64,000 bases of DNA from Desnuesiella massiliensis (GCF_001403615.1 NZ_LN879457.1:1116001-1180000); one strand, 5' to 3'; shown: positions 49,999 to 58,702, counted from the stretch's first letter. Translations and numbers: made by a program. Notes: generated by a model from the sequence alone, not told the origin.

Positions 49999-50622
49999 TT
50001 AATACTCTTCTTCGTTAAAATCAAATATGGGTAGATCAGGCATAAACCTTTCATCCATATCCATATCCATATCCATATCCATCATTTCATCCATAGGCAT
50101 CATACCCATTCCCATGGACATGCTATCCATATACATACTTCCCATAGGCATCATCCCCATGTGCATATCATGCATAGGCATACTTCCCATAGGCATCATC
50201 CCCATGTGCATATCATGCATAGGCATACTTCCCATAGGCATCATCCCCATGTGCATACCATGCATAGGCATACTTCCCATAGGCATCATCCCCATGTGCA
50301 TACCATGCATAGGCATATTTCCCATGGGCATCATCCCCATACACATTTTATGCATAGGCATACTTCCCATAGGCATCATACCCATGTGTATACCATGCAT
50401 AGGCATATTTTCCATAGGCATCATGGACATAGGATGCATCATAGAAGGATGTTGCATCATGTGCATACAGCAAGGCATAGGGGACATATAATGAGGAGAT
50501 TTCATCCCCTTCATAGAATCCTTATCTTTGTCGCCCATAGGATCATCATTACGATGCTGATATTTTTCTCTTTCGTAATCTAAGCCATCTTCATACAAGT
50601 TATTAAGATCTCTATAATTCAT
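49999..50622 (-). CDS. Methionine/histidine-rich tandem-repeat protein
   Basis: A 207-residue protein of which about one residue in three is Met. After a charged N-terminus (MNYRDLNNLYEDGLDYER) comes a Cys/His/Met segment (PCCMHMMQHP) and about six 15-residue repeats of the type MPMHGMHMGMMPMGS (about residues 67-162). It ends in an acidic tail with MDMDMDMDMDER. The Met/His spacing suits Cu(I) or other soft-metal binding, or a coat-like structural role; neither is shown. The ATG at 50620-50622 has GGAGGG upstream; the longer frame lacks a ribosome site. No signal peptide. Confidence 0.8.
   Translation of the reverse strand: MNYRDLNNLYEDGLDYEREKYQHRNDDPMGDKDKDSMKGMKSPHYMSPMPCCMHMMQHPSMMHPMSMMPMENMPMHGIHMGMMPMGSMPMHKMCMGMMPMGNMPMHGMHMGMMPMGSMPMHGMHMGMMPMGSMPMHDMHMGMMPMGSMPMHDMHMGMMPMGSMYMDSMSMGMGMMPMDEMMDMDMDMDMDERFMPDLPIFDFNEEEY
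50138..50422. repeat. 45-bp tandem repeat array inside the Met-rich gene
   Basis: On the plus strand the block starting CTTCCCATAGGCATCATCCC recurs at 50138, 50183, 50228 and 50273, then with changes near 50318, 50363 and 50408. The period is exactly 45 bases, one 15-residue protein repeat. Adjacent copies are almost identical, indicating recent expansion by slippage or unequal crossing-over. Confidence 0.9.
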
Positions 50623-50806
50623 AAAAACCCTCCGCAAATTAATTAACTCATAATATAGATTATATGTAACAAATTTAAGAAGGTTACACATTGAAAACTT
50701 AGTTAAAAGAAAATTTTTATTGAATTTATTTTTCATGGATTACGTATTGTATGTAGGCAATTTTTATAGTACATAACTTAATCAATAAAAGGGAGGATTG
50801 AAATTT

Positions 50807-51490
50807 ATGAAAAAGGCACTGACTGTTATTCTAATTGTTATATTTATTTTATTTGAACCTAGGATAGCATTTGCAGGAGATGTGTTTAGTAGAATTACAG
50901 GAGGATATCAAGATGCATTAATAATAGGAGAGGTAATAAAGAGTAGTGAAGATAGCATAGAAATAAAAACTTATCATATAGTAAGTGGTGCTTTAAAAGA
51001 TAAAAAAATAGTATTGGAATCAAAGTTTAAATATGCATATATTAATAAAGAGCCTAAGATAGGAGATTATTGTATAATATCCATAGACAAGATGGAAAAA
51101 GGATATAAGCTAGCTTGGGGAGCATATAAGACTAATTCATGGGATTATAAAAGTTTAGAAATTGAAAAAGAAGGATTATACGAAGGACAAAGAGCAGAGT
51201 TAACTGCATTACAATGGTTTGTAAATACAAATGGAAGAGAGAGCAATTTTTTCTTTAACGGAGATAAAGCCTATGTAAGAAGAAATTTAGATGACTCTTT
51301 ACAGATATATCCTGCAGATGATGAAAAGAAAATACAGTTAATAAAAAGAGAAATTCAAAATTCTAAAAGCAATGATAAACCACAAAAATCGCAGATGGAA
51401 ATGAAAAAGCAAGGCAAGATAATTGGAATAGGAGGTTCTGCATTTATTATAGGAACTTTTGTTTATATTATTAAAAGGAGAAGTCTATAA
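50807..51490 (+). CDS. Secreted/cell-surface protein of unknown function with C-terminal anchor
   Basis: A 227-residue protein with a signal peptide ending in IAFAGD (about residue 24), a beta-rich middle (DALIIGEVIKSSEDSIEIKTYHIVSGAL, KIGDYCIISIDKMEKGYKL) and a C-terminal hydrophobic span followed by KRRSL (about 205-227). The layout is an exported domain anchored at its end. The middle recalls small OB-like surface domains, but no family is certain. ATG 50807 with GGGAGG ten bases upstream is preferred to a TTG nine bases earlier. Confidence 0.75.
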   Translation: MKKALTVILIVIFILFEPRIAFAGDVFSRITGGYQDALIIGEVIKSSEDSIEIKTYHIVSGALKDKKIVLESKFKYAYINKEPKIGDYCIISIDKMEKGYKLAWGAYKTNSWDYKSLEIEKEGLYEGQRAELTALQWFVNTNGRESNFFFNGDKAYVRRNLDDSLQIYPADDEKKIQLIKREIQNSKSNDKPQKSQMEMKKQGKIIGIGGSAFIIGTFVYIIKRRSL

Positions 51491-51620
51491 AATGATACCA
51501 ATTTGTAGCAGCATTGTAACCCTTTGTTATAACCAATCCTATAAAATTTTAAGTGAGAGAGTTTATATAGCAGTTAATTTATGCGCCTACATAAATTAAA
51601 ATAGTAGGAGTGAGGTTTTA

Positions 51621-52784
51621 ATGAAGAAGAAAACTTTGGAGCTATTAGTTTTAGCATTATTAGGTTCTTTCGTTTTAAGCTCTTGTACAATAAAAGAAGA
51701 GAATATACCTGTGGTAGAAAGTAATAGACTTTTAGGCGAAAAAGAAAAAGTGGATTTAATAGAAGAGATTAAACCTGTGAAGGAAGTTAATAAGGAAGTT
51801 GAGTTAGTAGATTTTCAAGGAACGGTGGAGCATTTGTTTTTTCATCCCTTAATTTTGGACAAAGAGGCTGCTTTTAAAGGACCAAAATGGAATAGTGATA
51901 ATATGGACGACTGGTTTGTTACTGTGGAGGAATTTAGTAAGGTGCTAGAATCCCTATATAGTAATAACTATGTGCTAGTAGATGCCAATGAATTATATGA
52001 AGAAGTAGAAGTAAATGGTATAAAGCTTATGAAAAAGAAAAATATAAGGGTTCCAAAGGAGAAAAAACCTTTAATAATATCAATAGATGATTTATCCTAC
52101 AATGAAGGTATGAGAAGCTCTACTGCTCAAAGGCTAATATTAGATCAAAATAATCAGTTAGCTACTTATAGAAAGGACAAGAATGGTAAAGAGATAATAG
52201 GCTATGATGAAACTGTGATACTCATAGATAAGTTTGTAGAAAAACATCCTGATTTTTCAATAAAGGGGGCCAAAGGTATCATAGCTCTTACAGGCTATGA
52301 AGGGATTTTTGGGTATAAATCAGATTATGATTCATCAAACTATGCTAGGGAAAGGGCGGAAGCTTTAAGGGTTGGTAACAAGTTAAAAGAAAATGGATGG
52401 AAATTTGCAAGCCATAGTTATGGCCATAATGATAACCAAAAGGTAAGCCTAGAATACTTTAAGAGAGATATAGATAAGTGGGAAAAGGAAGTAGCTACTT
52501 TAGTTGGGAGTACTCAAATCTACATCTATCCACATGGGTCTAGCTTACCAGAGGAAAATGATAAATTTAAATATCTCCAATCTAAGGGATTTAAAATATT
52601 TTATGCTGTAGGTAGCGAAGCCTATGAAAAAATATCAAATAACACTTTAGCAGTGATGGGAGATAGGATGGCAGTAGATGGAATAACCTTAAGACATAGG
52701 AGAAAAAATTTCTTGAAATTCTATGATGCAAAGGAGGTAATAGATTTAAATTCTAGGCCAGATAGAAATTATAATTTTAAATAA
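51621..52784 (+). CDS. Polysaccharide-deacetylase-like lipoprotein
   Basis: A 387-residue exported lipoprotein; the lipobox is LSSC near residue 21. The deacetylase-like part includes TVEEFSKVLESLYSNNYVLVDANELY, KKPLIISIDDLSYNEGMRS (the Asp motif), KENGWKFASHSYGHND (the two metal His) and IYIYPHGSSLP. The motifs differ from classic NodB proteins but the H-S-x-x-H pair is intact. It probably modifies a cell-surface glycan. It is one of three deacetylase-type genes in the window. Its stop codon overlaps the start of an R1 repeat. Confidence 0.82.
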   Translation: MKKKTLELLVLALLGSFVLSSCTIKEENIPVVESNRLLGEKEKVDLIEEIKPVKEVNKEVELVDFQGTVEHLFFHPLILDKEAAFKGPKWNSDNMDDWFVTVEEFSKVLESLYSNNYVLVDANELYEEVEVNGIKLMKKKNIRVPKEKKPLIISIDDLSYNEGMRSSTAQRLILDQNNQLATYRKDKNGKEIIGYDETVILIDKFVEKHPDFSIKGAKGIIALTGYEGIFGYKSDYDSSNYARERAEALRVGNKLKENGWKFASHSYGHNDNQKVSLEYFKRDIDKWEKEVATLVGSTQIYIYPHGSSLPEENDKFKYLQSKGFKIFYAVGSEAYEKISNNTLAVMGDRMAVDGITLRHRRKNFLKFYDAKEVIDLNSRPDRNYNFK

Positions 52785-52933
52785 GGCATAGTAAAAAATA
52801 ACTAGTCAAAGATGGATCATATATTTTGCGTAAGACAAGGATACAGGTTCCATTAATAGCGGGCTATTAGTAGCGGACGCAGTATTATGCAAAATAGACG
52901 AGTAGACTGACTAGTTATTTTTGGAGACGCCTT
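52783..52933. repeat. Structured repeat family R1, full copy
   Basis: A 151-base element with ends AAGGC/GCCTT and arms TAACTAGTCA/TGACTAGTTA. It is closely similar to 21378-21536 in its interior: TTTTGCGTAAGACAAGGA, ACAGGTTCCATTAATAG and GGGCTATTAGT. Differences keep pairing (ACGC to ATGC opposite GCGT). It begins within the TAA stop of the deacetylase gene, so it serves as its terminator. Confidence 0.85.
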
Positions 52934-52934
52934 T

Positions 52935-52970
52935 AAAAAAGTCACGAGTCTAATGCTTTGTGACTTTTTT
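52935..52970 (-). terminator. Terminator of the polysaccharide operon
   Basis: AAAAAAGTCAC / GTGACTTTTTT (11 bp); the stop codon of the second Wzz gene lies in the loop. Confidence 0.85.
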
Positions 52971-53546
52971 AAAGGATAATATAAAAGCTAAGGAAGTAAA
53001 TAAACCTATTAAAAAAGAAAAAATTGTAGTTACTATAATGTTTATATTTAAAGACTTTGAGGGAAGTTTAGGCTCATCTAGTACATTTACAAAATCCTCT
53101 CTTAAAATCTTTAAGCTAGTTTCTTTTAAGGAAATAGCTATTTGATTAGCTATCTCTACTGATTTTTTTGCAGAATGAGCGCTAACTGATATAATTAAAA
53201 ATTCACTGTTCTTCTTTTGCGATATTGAGATACTCTTTTGAAGTTCTCTTACATTTATATTTAGATTAAGTTTATTAATAACATCTTGTGTAACAGTTCT
53301 AGATTTTAATATCTCGCTATAAGTAGGTGCTAGCTTTTGGAACAATAATATATTATCCTCATATTCATCACCATTGTTTTTAGTTTTATTAGAATCACCT
53401 CTTATTATTAGAGAGATGTCAGTTTTATATACAGGCTTTATAAAAAGATTGCTTAAAAAAAAGCCTAATAAAGTGGTGAATAATGTGAAAGTAAAACAAA
53501 TAATAAAGGCTTTAATTCTTAAATGACGTCTATCTTTAGATAACAT
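52950..53546 (-). CDS. Wzz/YveK-type chain-length determinant protein (second copy)
   Basis: A 198-residue protein with two membrane spans (about 12-33 and 172-193) enclosing an outer domain. KPVYKTDISLII and the proline-rich DEPKLPSKSLNINIIV before the second span are typical of Wzz/YveK polysaccharide co-polymerases. These control the length or export of surface polysaccharide, usually with a BY-kinase, none of which is seen here. Last gene of a three-gene minus-strand operon, 47 bases after its paralogue. Confidence 0.85.
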   Translation of the reverse strand: MLSKDRRHLRIKAFIICFTFTLFTTLLGFFLSNLFIKPVYKTDISLIIRGDSNKTKNNGDEYEDNILLFQKLAPTYSEILKSRTVTQDVINKLNLNINVRELQKSISISQKKNSEFLIISVSAHSAKKSVEIANQIAISLKETSLKILREDFVNVLDEPKLPSKSLNINIIVTTIFSFLIGLFTSLAFILSFKKVTKH

Positions 53547-53593
53547 CTAATCCCCCTCTTTATTTCTAGATAATATAAAAGCTCTTTGTTTTT

Positions 53594-54238
53594 TTATTCA
53601 TTAGCGCTTATATCTAAAGGATTCTCATATTCTTTTGTAGGAGCTTTATATTCAACAAGAAATAAAATAATTAAAGCTAATCCTATACCTAAAAGTAGTC
53701 CTACTAGCACATTAAGACTTTTGTTAGGTGAAATAGGTTTTTCAGGGTACACAGCTCTATCTAAAATTATTATATTATCTGCACCCTTTATAGAGGCAGT
53801 AACTTCCTTTAGGGAATCTATCAAGCCGTTAACGATGGTGGCGGTGTAGTCAGGATTGTTATTAGTATAATAAATCTTTAGTATTTCGGTACCCTCTATA
53901 GTATTAATGGTGATATTTTTTTTAATAGACTCTACAGTATCTTTTAAGGATAATTTATCAATGGTATTTTGCACTACAAGTCTAGATTTTAATACCTCCT
54001 TGTAACTTTTAACCATGTGCTCATACATTAATAGATCACTATAGGTATATGGGTTTGGGATCTTACTAATTTGAGGACCTACTATTACAGAAGCTTCAGC
54101 ACCATACACGGGCTTTGCAATAAAGAAACTAAATATAATGCTTAAAATAAAAGGTATTAATAGAGCTATAGATAGTAGTTTCCAACGTTTTAATAATAGA
54201 TTAATGATATCTTTTATATTCATATCATTGATACTCAT
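53594..54238 (-). CDS. Wzz/YveK-type chain-length determinant protein (first copy)
   Basis: A 214-residue protein with spans at about 22-42 and 176-198. AKPVYGAEASVIVGPQ follows the first span and YPEKPISPNKSLNVLVG precedes the second, the standard Wzz/YveK pattern. It has the same architecture as the downstream gene, so the two likely arose by duplication or form a hetero-oligomer. It probably regulates synthesis of a capsular or exopolysaccharide made by the sugar dehydratase pathway of the upstream gene. Confidence 0.87.
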   Translation of the reverse strand: MSINDMNIKDIINLLLKRWKLLSIALLIPFILSIIFSFFIAKPVYGAEASVIVGPQISKIPNPYTYSDLLMYEHMVKSYKEVLKSRLVVQNTIDKLSLKDTVESIKKNITINTIEGTEILKIYYTNNNPDYTATIVNGLIDSLKEVTASIKGADNIIILDRAVYPEKPISPNKSLNVLVGLLLGIGLALIILFLVEYKAPTKEYENPLDISANE

Positions 54239-54311
54239 GAGGTTAGTTTTCCTCCTTGTATTTTTTATGAAATTCTATAAGGAGAAAAAAATTTTCTCCA
54301 TATTGTAAAGG

Positions 54312-55535
54312 CTATTTATCAATATTTCTATAATTAGGAACTATTTCTGCAAGTTTCTCTATAACCTTTGAATCGTCATTTTCCAAAACTACCTCCTCTA
54401 ATTCAAAAACTTTTTGTTTTAAGTCTTCTAAATTTATATTTTGAGGATTACCCACAAAAATTTTATTATTGGTAGTTTTGAATAATGCTTCACCATCCAT
54501 AAACAATTCTTCATGGAGCTTTTCACCAGGACGTAACCCTGTTATGTGTATCTCTATGTCTTCTTTAGGCTTTAAGCCGGTCATCTTTATAAGAGCGTGA
54601 GCTAAATCATAGATTTTAAGTGGCTCGCCCATATCTAGTACAAAGATTTCTCCTCCTTTAGCAAAGGCACCAGCTTGAATAACTAATTGAGTGGCCTCTG
54701 AAATAAGCATAAAATATCTTGTTACATATTTATCTGTCACTGTAACAGGACCGCCATCTGCTATTTGATTTAGAAATAAAGGTATTACGGAGCCATTGCT
54801 TCCTAGGACATTGCCAAATCTTACCGCTACATATTTAGTATCACTTATGGCATTAATAGCTTGAATAAGCATTTCACATACTCTTTTTGTAGCCCCCATA
54901 ATATTACTTGGGTTTACAGCTTTATCAGTAGATATGAGAACAAAACTTTTAACTGAATAATTATGAGCACATTCTACCATGTTTAATGTACCCAATATAT
55001 TATTTTTAACTGCTTCTGTAGGGTGATCTTCCATAAGAGGAACATGCTTGTGAGCAGCAGCATGGAAAATAATATCCGGCTTATATTCTTTAAAAAGCCT
55101 ATCTAATCTTTTCCTATCCCTTATAGAAGCAATTAAAATTTTTATTTTAAGCCAGGGATATTTTCTTATAAGTTCATTTTCTAAGTCATAAACAGTATTT
55201 TCGTATATATCTAAAAGTAATAATTCATTTGGGCCGTATTTAGCTATTTGTCTACAAAGCTCTGAGCCTATGCTTCCTCCAGCCCCGGTTACTAAAACCT
55301 TTGTGTCCTTTAAAAATTCTCTTATGCCTTTAAAGTCGAGCTCAATAGGTTCTCTACCAAGAAGTTTTTCAAGATCAATGTCTTTTAGAGAAGTTAATGA
55401 GCTGCTAATTCTCTTATGCTTTTTAATGATGAGCCTAGCAAATAGAAAGGATATGAAAATGGAGGCAATAAAAATTAGGACTGCATCCGGTAGTGTATAA
55501 GTGTGTAGAGGATTGAATAATATAAAATTAAGCAT
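54312..55535 (-). CDS. CapD/PglF-like nucleotide-sugar 4,6-dehydratase, shortened N-terminus
   Basis: A 407-residue extended short-chain dehydrogenase. NAD binding: LVTGAGGSIGSELCRQI; catalytic region LISTDKAVNPSNIMGATKR, where T-D-K replaces the usual Y-x-x-x-K as in FlaA1/PglF/CapD; then VAVRFGNVLGSNGSVIPLF and ITGLRPGEKLHEEL. It should convert UDP-GlcNAc to a 4-keto-6-deoxy sugar for a surface glycan. Full-length CapD proteins have about four N-terminal spans; here only one (about 10-32) remains. ATG 55533-55535 is chosen, with AGGGGGGTGG about 11 bases upstream. First gene of the Wzz operon. Confidence 0.88.
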   Translation of the reverse strand: MLNFILFNPLHTYTLPDAVLIFIASIFISFLFARLIIKKHKRISSSLTSLKDIDLEKLLGREPIELDFKGIREFLKDTKVLVTGAGGSIGSELCRQIAKYGPNELLLLDIYENTVYDLENELIRKYPWLKIKILIASIRDRKRLDRLFKEYKPDIIFHAAAHKHVPLMEDHPTEAVKNNILGTLNMVECAHNYSVKSFVLISTDKAVNPSNIMGATKRVCEMLIQAINAISDTKYVAVRFGNVLGSNGSVIPLFLNQIADGGPVTVTDKYVTRYFMLISEATQLVIQAGAFAKGGEIFVLDMGEPLKIYDLAHALIKMTGLKPKEDIEIHITGLRPGEKLHEELFMDGEALFKTTNNKIFVGNPQNINLEDLKQKVFELEEVVLENDDSKVIEKLAEIVPNYRNIDK

Positions 55536-55805
55536 TGTTGGGACGCCACCCCCCTTTAGCAAATAATAAAAAATCTGTTAGTTAATTTTTGTATTGTGAT
55601 ATTTTACATTATATAGTATGTAGGGACACAAATTTGGTTACAAAGAATTAAAAATTTTTAGAGTAATTTTATTTTTTGATTAATATATCCTCAAAAAATT
55701 CGAGAATTAAATTTCTAGATATTGTATAATAAAGTTAACCTTAATTATAGCTAAGATATTAATATGCTATTATGAAGAAATATTATGAAAAGAGGTGAGC
55801 ATTTA

Positions 55806-55841
55806 GTGAAGGTTGTTACTTGTTCTGCAACCTCGCTCTAA
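55806..55841 (+). CDS. Possible 11-codon leader ORF before the Gfo/Idh/MocA gene
   Basis: GTG at 55806 follows GAGGTGAG and encodes VKVVTCSATSL before TAA at 55839-55841. The main gene starts nine bases later in the same frame but has no ribosome site of its own, so it may depend on reinitiation. AGGTTG and CAACCT within the ORF form a hairpin. It could also be a short insertion that displaced the original start. Confidence 0.4.
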   Translation: MKVVTCSATSL

Positions 55842-55850
55842 ATATAATGT

Positions 55851-56756
55851 ATGAAAGTAGGAGTTATAGGTCTAGGAAGCATATGTGAGAAGGCGTATTT
55901 ACCAATTATTACAGCAAAAGAGAATGTAGAATTAATATTTTGTACAAGAAACATAGAAAAGTTAGAATGCCTTTCTAAAAAGTATAGAATAAAGAGCTAT
56001 GTTTCAACCTTAGAGGAACTAATAGATTTAAAGATAGACGCAGCTTTTGTGCATACTTCTACAGAAAGCCATGTGGAAATTGCAGAGAAGCTTTTAAATA
56101 ATGGTATTCATGTGTATGTGGATAAGCCTCTAAGCTATAACTATGTAGAAGCTTTAAGAGTGGCAGAATTATCAAAGCGGGTTGGCAAAATTTTGATGGT
56201 GGGCTTTAACAGAAGATTTGCGCCTATGTATAAAGCCTTAAAAGATAATGGACAGCCAGATATAATTATAATGGAAAAAAATAGAGTAGCGCATCCTGGA
56301 GAGGTTAGAACCTTTATCTTTGATGACTTCATTCATGTGGTAGATACCTTGAGATTTTTAATGAATGGAGAAGTAAAGGATACACATGTTAAGGGACTTA
56401 AAGAGCATGGGCTTTTAAACAATGTGGTTATAGGACTTTCTAATGGCAATACTAATGCTATAGGCATAATGAATAGAGATAGTGGAGCCACAGAGGAAGT
56501 GGTTGAATACATGAGCTCAGGAAATAAATTAGTGGTAAAGGATTTAATAAATACCACTCACTTAAAAGAGGATAAGGAAAGCTTGATTAAATTTAAGGAT
56601 TGGGATCCCATATTATATAGAAGAGGTTTTTACGATATAGTAGAAGCTTTTTTAAAAGCAGTGGAGAGTAATACCCAGTGCTATCCTTCTATAGAAGATT
56701 CCCTAATAACTCATAAATTATGTGAGGAAATAGTTCAGAAACTTGATATTATTTAG
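55851..56756 (+). CDS. Gfo/Idh/MocA-family oxidoreductase
   Basis: A 301-residue NAD(P)-dependent oxidoreductase. The N-terminal Rossmann motif is VGVIGLGSICEKAYLPI; the family Lys-Pro is in HVYVDKPLSYNYVEA; then KRVGKILMVGFNRRFAPMY. It likely oxidises or reduces a sugar, inositol or related cyclic substrate. It is divergent from the polysaccharide operon, so a role in sugar modification for surface glycans is possible but unproven. ATG 55851 has no ribosome site; a short in-frame ORF with one lies just upstream. Confidence 0.87.
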   Translation: MKVGVIGLGSICEKAYLPIITAKENVELIFCTRNIEKLECLSKKYRIKSYVSTLEELIDLKIDAAFVHTSTESHVEIAEKLLNNGIHVYVDKPLSYNYVEALRVAELSKRVGKILMVGFNRRFAPMYKALKDNGQPDIIIMEKNRVAHPGEVRTFIFDDFIHVVDTLRFLMNGEVKDTHVKGLKEHGLLNNVVIGLSNGNTNAIGIMNRDSGATEEVVEYMSSGNKLVVKDLINTTHLKEDKESLIKFKDWDPILYRRGFYDIVEAFLKAVESNTQCYPSIEDSLITHKLCEEIVQKLDII

Positions 56757-56797
56757 TTTTTTGATATTAACAATTTTTAAAGAGAGAGAGAAAAATT

Positions 56798-57376
56798 ATG
56801 AATTGGATAGAAGCCATAAAGAATTATAATCCTTTCAATGAGCAGGAGGCAAAGGATAGAGAATTGATTTTAAAATCTGCAAACCAGTTTGATAATATAC
56901 TTACTAGGGACAATGAGCTTTTGCATATGACCAGTTCTGGTTTTATAGTAAATAAAAGCAGAGATAAAATTTTAATGGTACATCATAATATATATAATTC
57001 ATGGGCTTGGACAGGTGGTCATGCAGATGGAGAAGAAGACTTATTGCAGGTAGCAATTAAAGAGGCAGAGGAAGAAACTGGGGTGAAAGAGATTAGGCCC
57101 ATTATTTCAGATATTTTTGCTTTAGATATAATGCCTGTGCAGGCTCATATGAAAAGAGGAAAATTCGTATCTGCACATCTTCATTTAAATGCAGCTTATT
57201 TACTTGAAGGTGATGAAAATGAAGTCCTTGTGGTTAAAACAGATGAAAATAGTGGAGTCAAATGGATTCCTATAAATGAAGTGAACCTATACAGCAATGA
57301 GCCTCATATGCATAAGATCTATAATAAAATAATAGATAAAATGAAGGGGATGAATAATTATGAACAGTACCATTGA
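56798..57376 (+). CDS. NUDIX hydrolase
   Basis: A 192-residue NUDIX-fold protein. The NUDIX box reads GHADGEEDLLQVAIKEAEEETGV; the usual Arg of R-E-x-x-E-E is Lys, with the acidic metal ligands kept. N-terminal ISxxGF-like region: HMTSSGFIVNKSRDKILMVHHNIYNSWAWTGG. It hydrolyses a nucleoside diphosphate linked to another group; it may clean up oxidised or toxic nucleotides. GAGAGAGAG precedes the start. Its last 17 bases overlap the nitroreductase gene. Confidence 0.88.
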   Translation: MNWIEAIKNYNPFNEQEAKDRELILKSANQFDNILTRDNELLHMTSSGFIVNKSRDKILMVHHNIYNSWAWTGGHADGEEDLLQVAIKEAEEETGVKEIRPIISDIFALDIMPVQAHMKRGKFVSAHLHLNAAYLLEGDENEVLVVKTDENSGVKWIPINEVNLYSNEPHMHKIYNKIIDKMKGMNNYEQYH

Positions 57377-58133
57377 GCTTTTATCAAACCGCATGTCCTT
57401 AAGAAAGTATAAGGAGGGAAAAATTTCTAGAGAGCATCTTGATATAATTCTTGAAGCCACCATGAGAGCACCTACTGCAGGTAATATGATGCTCTATTCT
57501 ATAATAGTAGTAGAAGATGAGGCGAAAAAGAAGAGGTTAAGTGAAACCTGTGACAACCAGCCTTTTATAGCTAATGCACCAACTATACTTATTTTTCTTG
57601 CAGATATGCAGAGATGGTTTGATTTTTATGAGCATAGTGGAGTAAAAGACTATTGTAAAGAAAATAATATGGAGTATGAAGGACCAGATGAGGGAGACTT
57701 TTTATTAGCCACTGCAGATGCAATAATTGCAGCTCAAAACGCAGTAGTAGCTGCTGAAGCCTTAGGAATTGGCTCCTGTTACATTGGTGATATTATAGAA
57801 AACTATGAGATTCATAGAGAAATGCTTAATTTGCCTGATTGGGCTACGCCTGTTGCAATGCTATGTCTTGGATACTATCCGGAAAATGTAGAGCGCAGGA
57901 TAAATCCTAGGTTTAATAGGAAATATATAGTGTTTGATGAGAGCTATAAAAGACTGGATGGAGCAGATTTTGAAGATATGTTTAAAGACAGGCAAAAGCT
58001 GGTTTCTCCAAGCAATGTATATAAGGCAAAGAATTATGGGCAATTCATTTATGCTAGAAAGACTGGAGCAGAATTTTCTAAAGAGATGACCAGATCTGCT
58101 AAAGTTATGCTTCAGAAGTGGACTAAGAAATAG
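57360..58133 (+). CDS. Nitroreductase-family protein
   Basis: A 257-residue FMN-dependent reductase. SNRMSLRKYKEGKISREHLDIILEA is the FMN-binding Arg-containing start of the family, MRAPTAGNMMLYSIIVV the second, and AAEALGIGSCYIGDIIEN the third conserved region. It reduces nitro groups, quinones or flavin-linked substrates with NAD(P)H. It overlaps the NUDIX gene by 17 bases, so the two are translationally coupled and may share a detoxification role. GGGGATGAATT serves as ribosome site. Confidence 0.88.
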   Translation: MNSTIELLSNRMSLRKYKEGKISREHLDIILEATMRAPTAGNMMLYSIIVVEDEAKKKRLSETCDNQPFIANAPTILIFLADMQRWFDFYEHSGVKDYCKENNMEYEGPDEGDFLLATADAIIAAQNAVVAAEALGIGSCYIGDIIENYEIHREMLNLPDWATPVAMLCLGYYPENVERRINPRFNRKYIVFDESYKRLDGADFEDMFKDRQKLVSPSNVYKAKNYGQFIYARKTGAEFSKEMTRSAKVMLQKWTKK

Positions 58134-58190
58134 AGCTCTGGAAAAATTAATTAATAAGAAATATTTAATATAACTATAATAGTTTAATGA

Positions 58191-58230
58191 AAGAGTCATA
58201 AAACACAGATTTTATGACTCTTATGCTTTT
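58191..58230 (+). terminator. Terminator of the NUDIX-nitroreductase operon
   Basis: AAGAGTCATAAAA / TTTTATGACTCTT (13 bp), six-base loop, T-rich tail. Confidence 0.88.
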
Positions 58231-58364
58231 AAAACAACAGCTATAATGATATAATATAGCTATAGAATATTACTGTAAAAGTAATTTATTATGTGATAAT
58301 ATCAGCATAAGTTTTATGGGCATAATAAATTAAATAATGTAATTGATATAAAAGAGGTGTTAAT

Positions 58365-58625
58365 ATGAAATCAAAAAAATCTAAGCCAGTACAGATGAAA
58401 AATAAGGATTCAAGAGACAAAATCACCCTAAAAGGTGGTTATGTAAAAGATATTATGACTCCAGAAGAACATGGAGAAAGCATAAAACGTTTATCAGCTA
58501 TGTCTCGTGTTCATGAAGATAAGAGAAAAAAAGTAAAGCATAAAAAGGAATTATCAAGAGATTATGATAGTTCTTTTTTATTTTTTGAGGATGTATCATA
58601 TAAAAGAACTGTTAAAGATATGTAA
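58365..58625 (+). CDS. Small basic protein of unknown function, 86 residues
   Basis: Very rich in Lys and Arg (MKSKKSKPVQMKNKDSRDK; DKRKKVKHKKELSRD), with no span or signal peptide. A short region DIMTPEEHGESIKRLSAMSRVHED may form helices. The ribosome site AAAGAGGTGTTAAT is moderate. It could bind nucleic acid or act as a spore-type protein; nothing in the sequence decides. It is 77 bases before the HisJ-type gene. Confidence 0.7.
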   Translation: MKSKKSKPVQMKNKDSRDKITLKGGYVKDIMTPEEHGESIKRLSAMSRVHEDKRKKVKHKKELSRDYDSSFLFFEDVSYKRTVKDM

Positions 58626-58702
58626 AGATAAAGGTTTTAAAAGAATAATGTTGAATATTATATAACAACTTAATATTAACTTAGGAAGCAAGGTGAGAAA
58701 TT

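Noticed and set aside
50138..50422. Regular repeats that could suggest a CRISPR array
   Set aside because: The 45-base units are contiguous with no unique spacers and encode protein repeats; no cas genes are present.
50027..50583. Long His/Ile-rich open frames on the plus strand opposite the Met-rich gene
   Set aside because: They are by-products of the 45-bp repeats, which keep several frames free of stops. They have no ribosome site and overlap the repeat gene fully.
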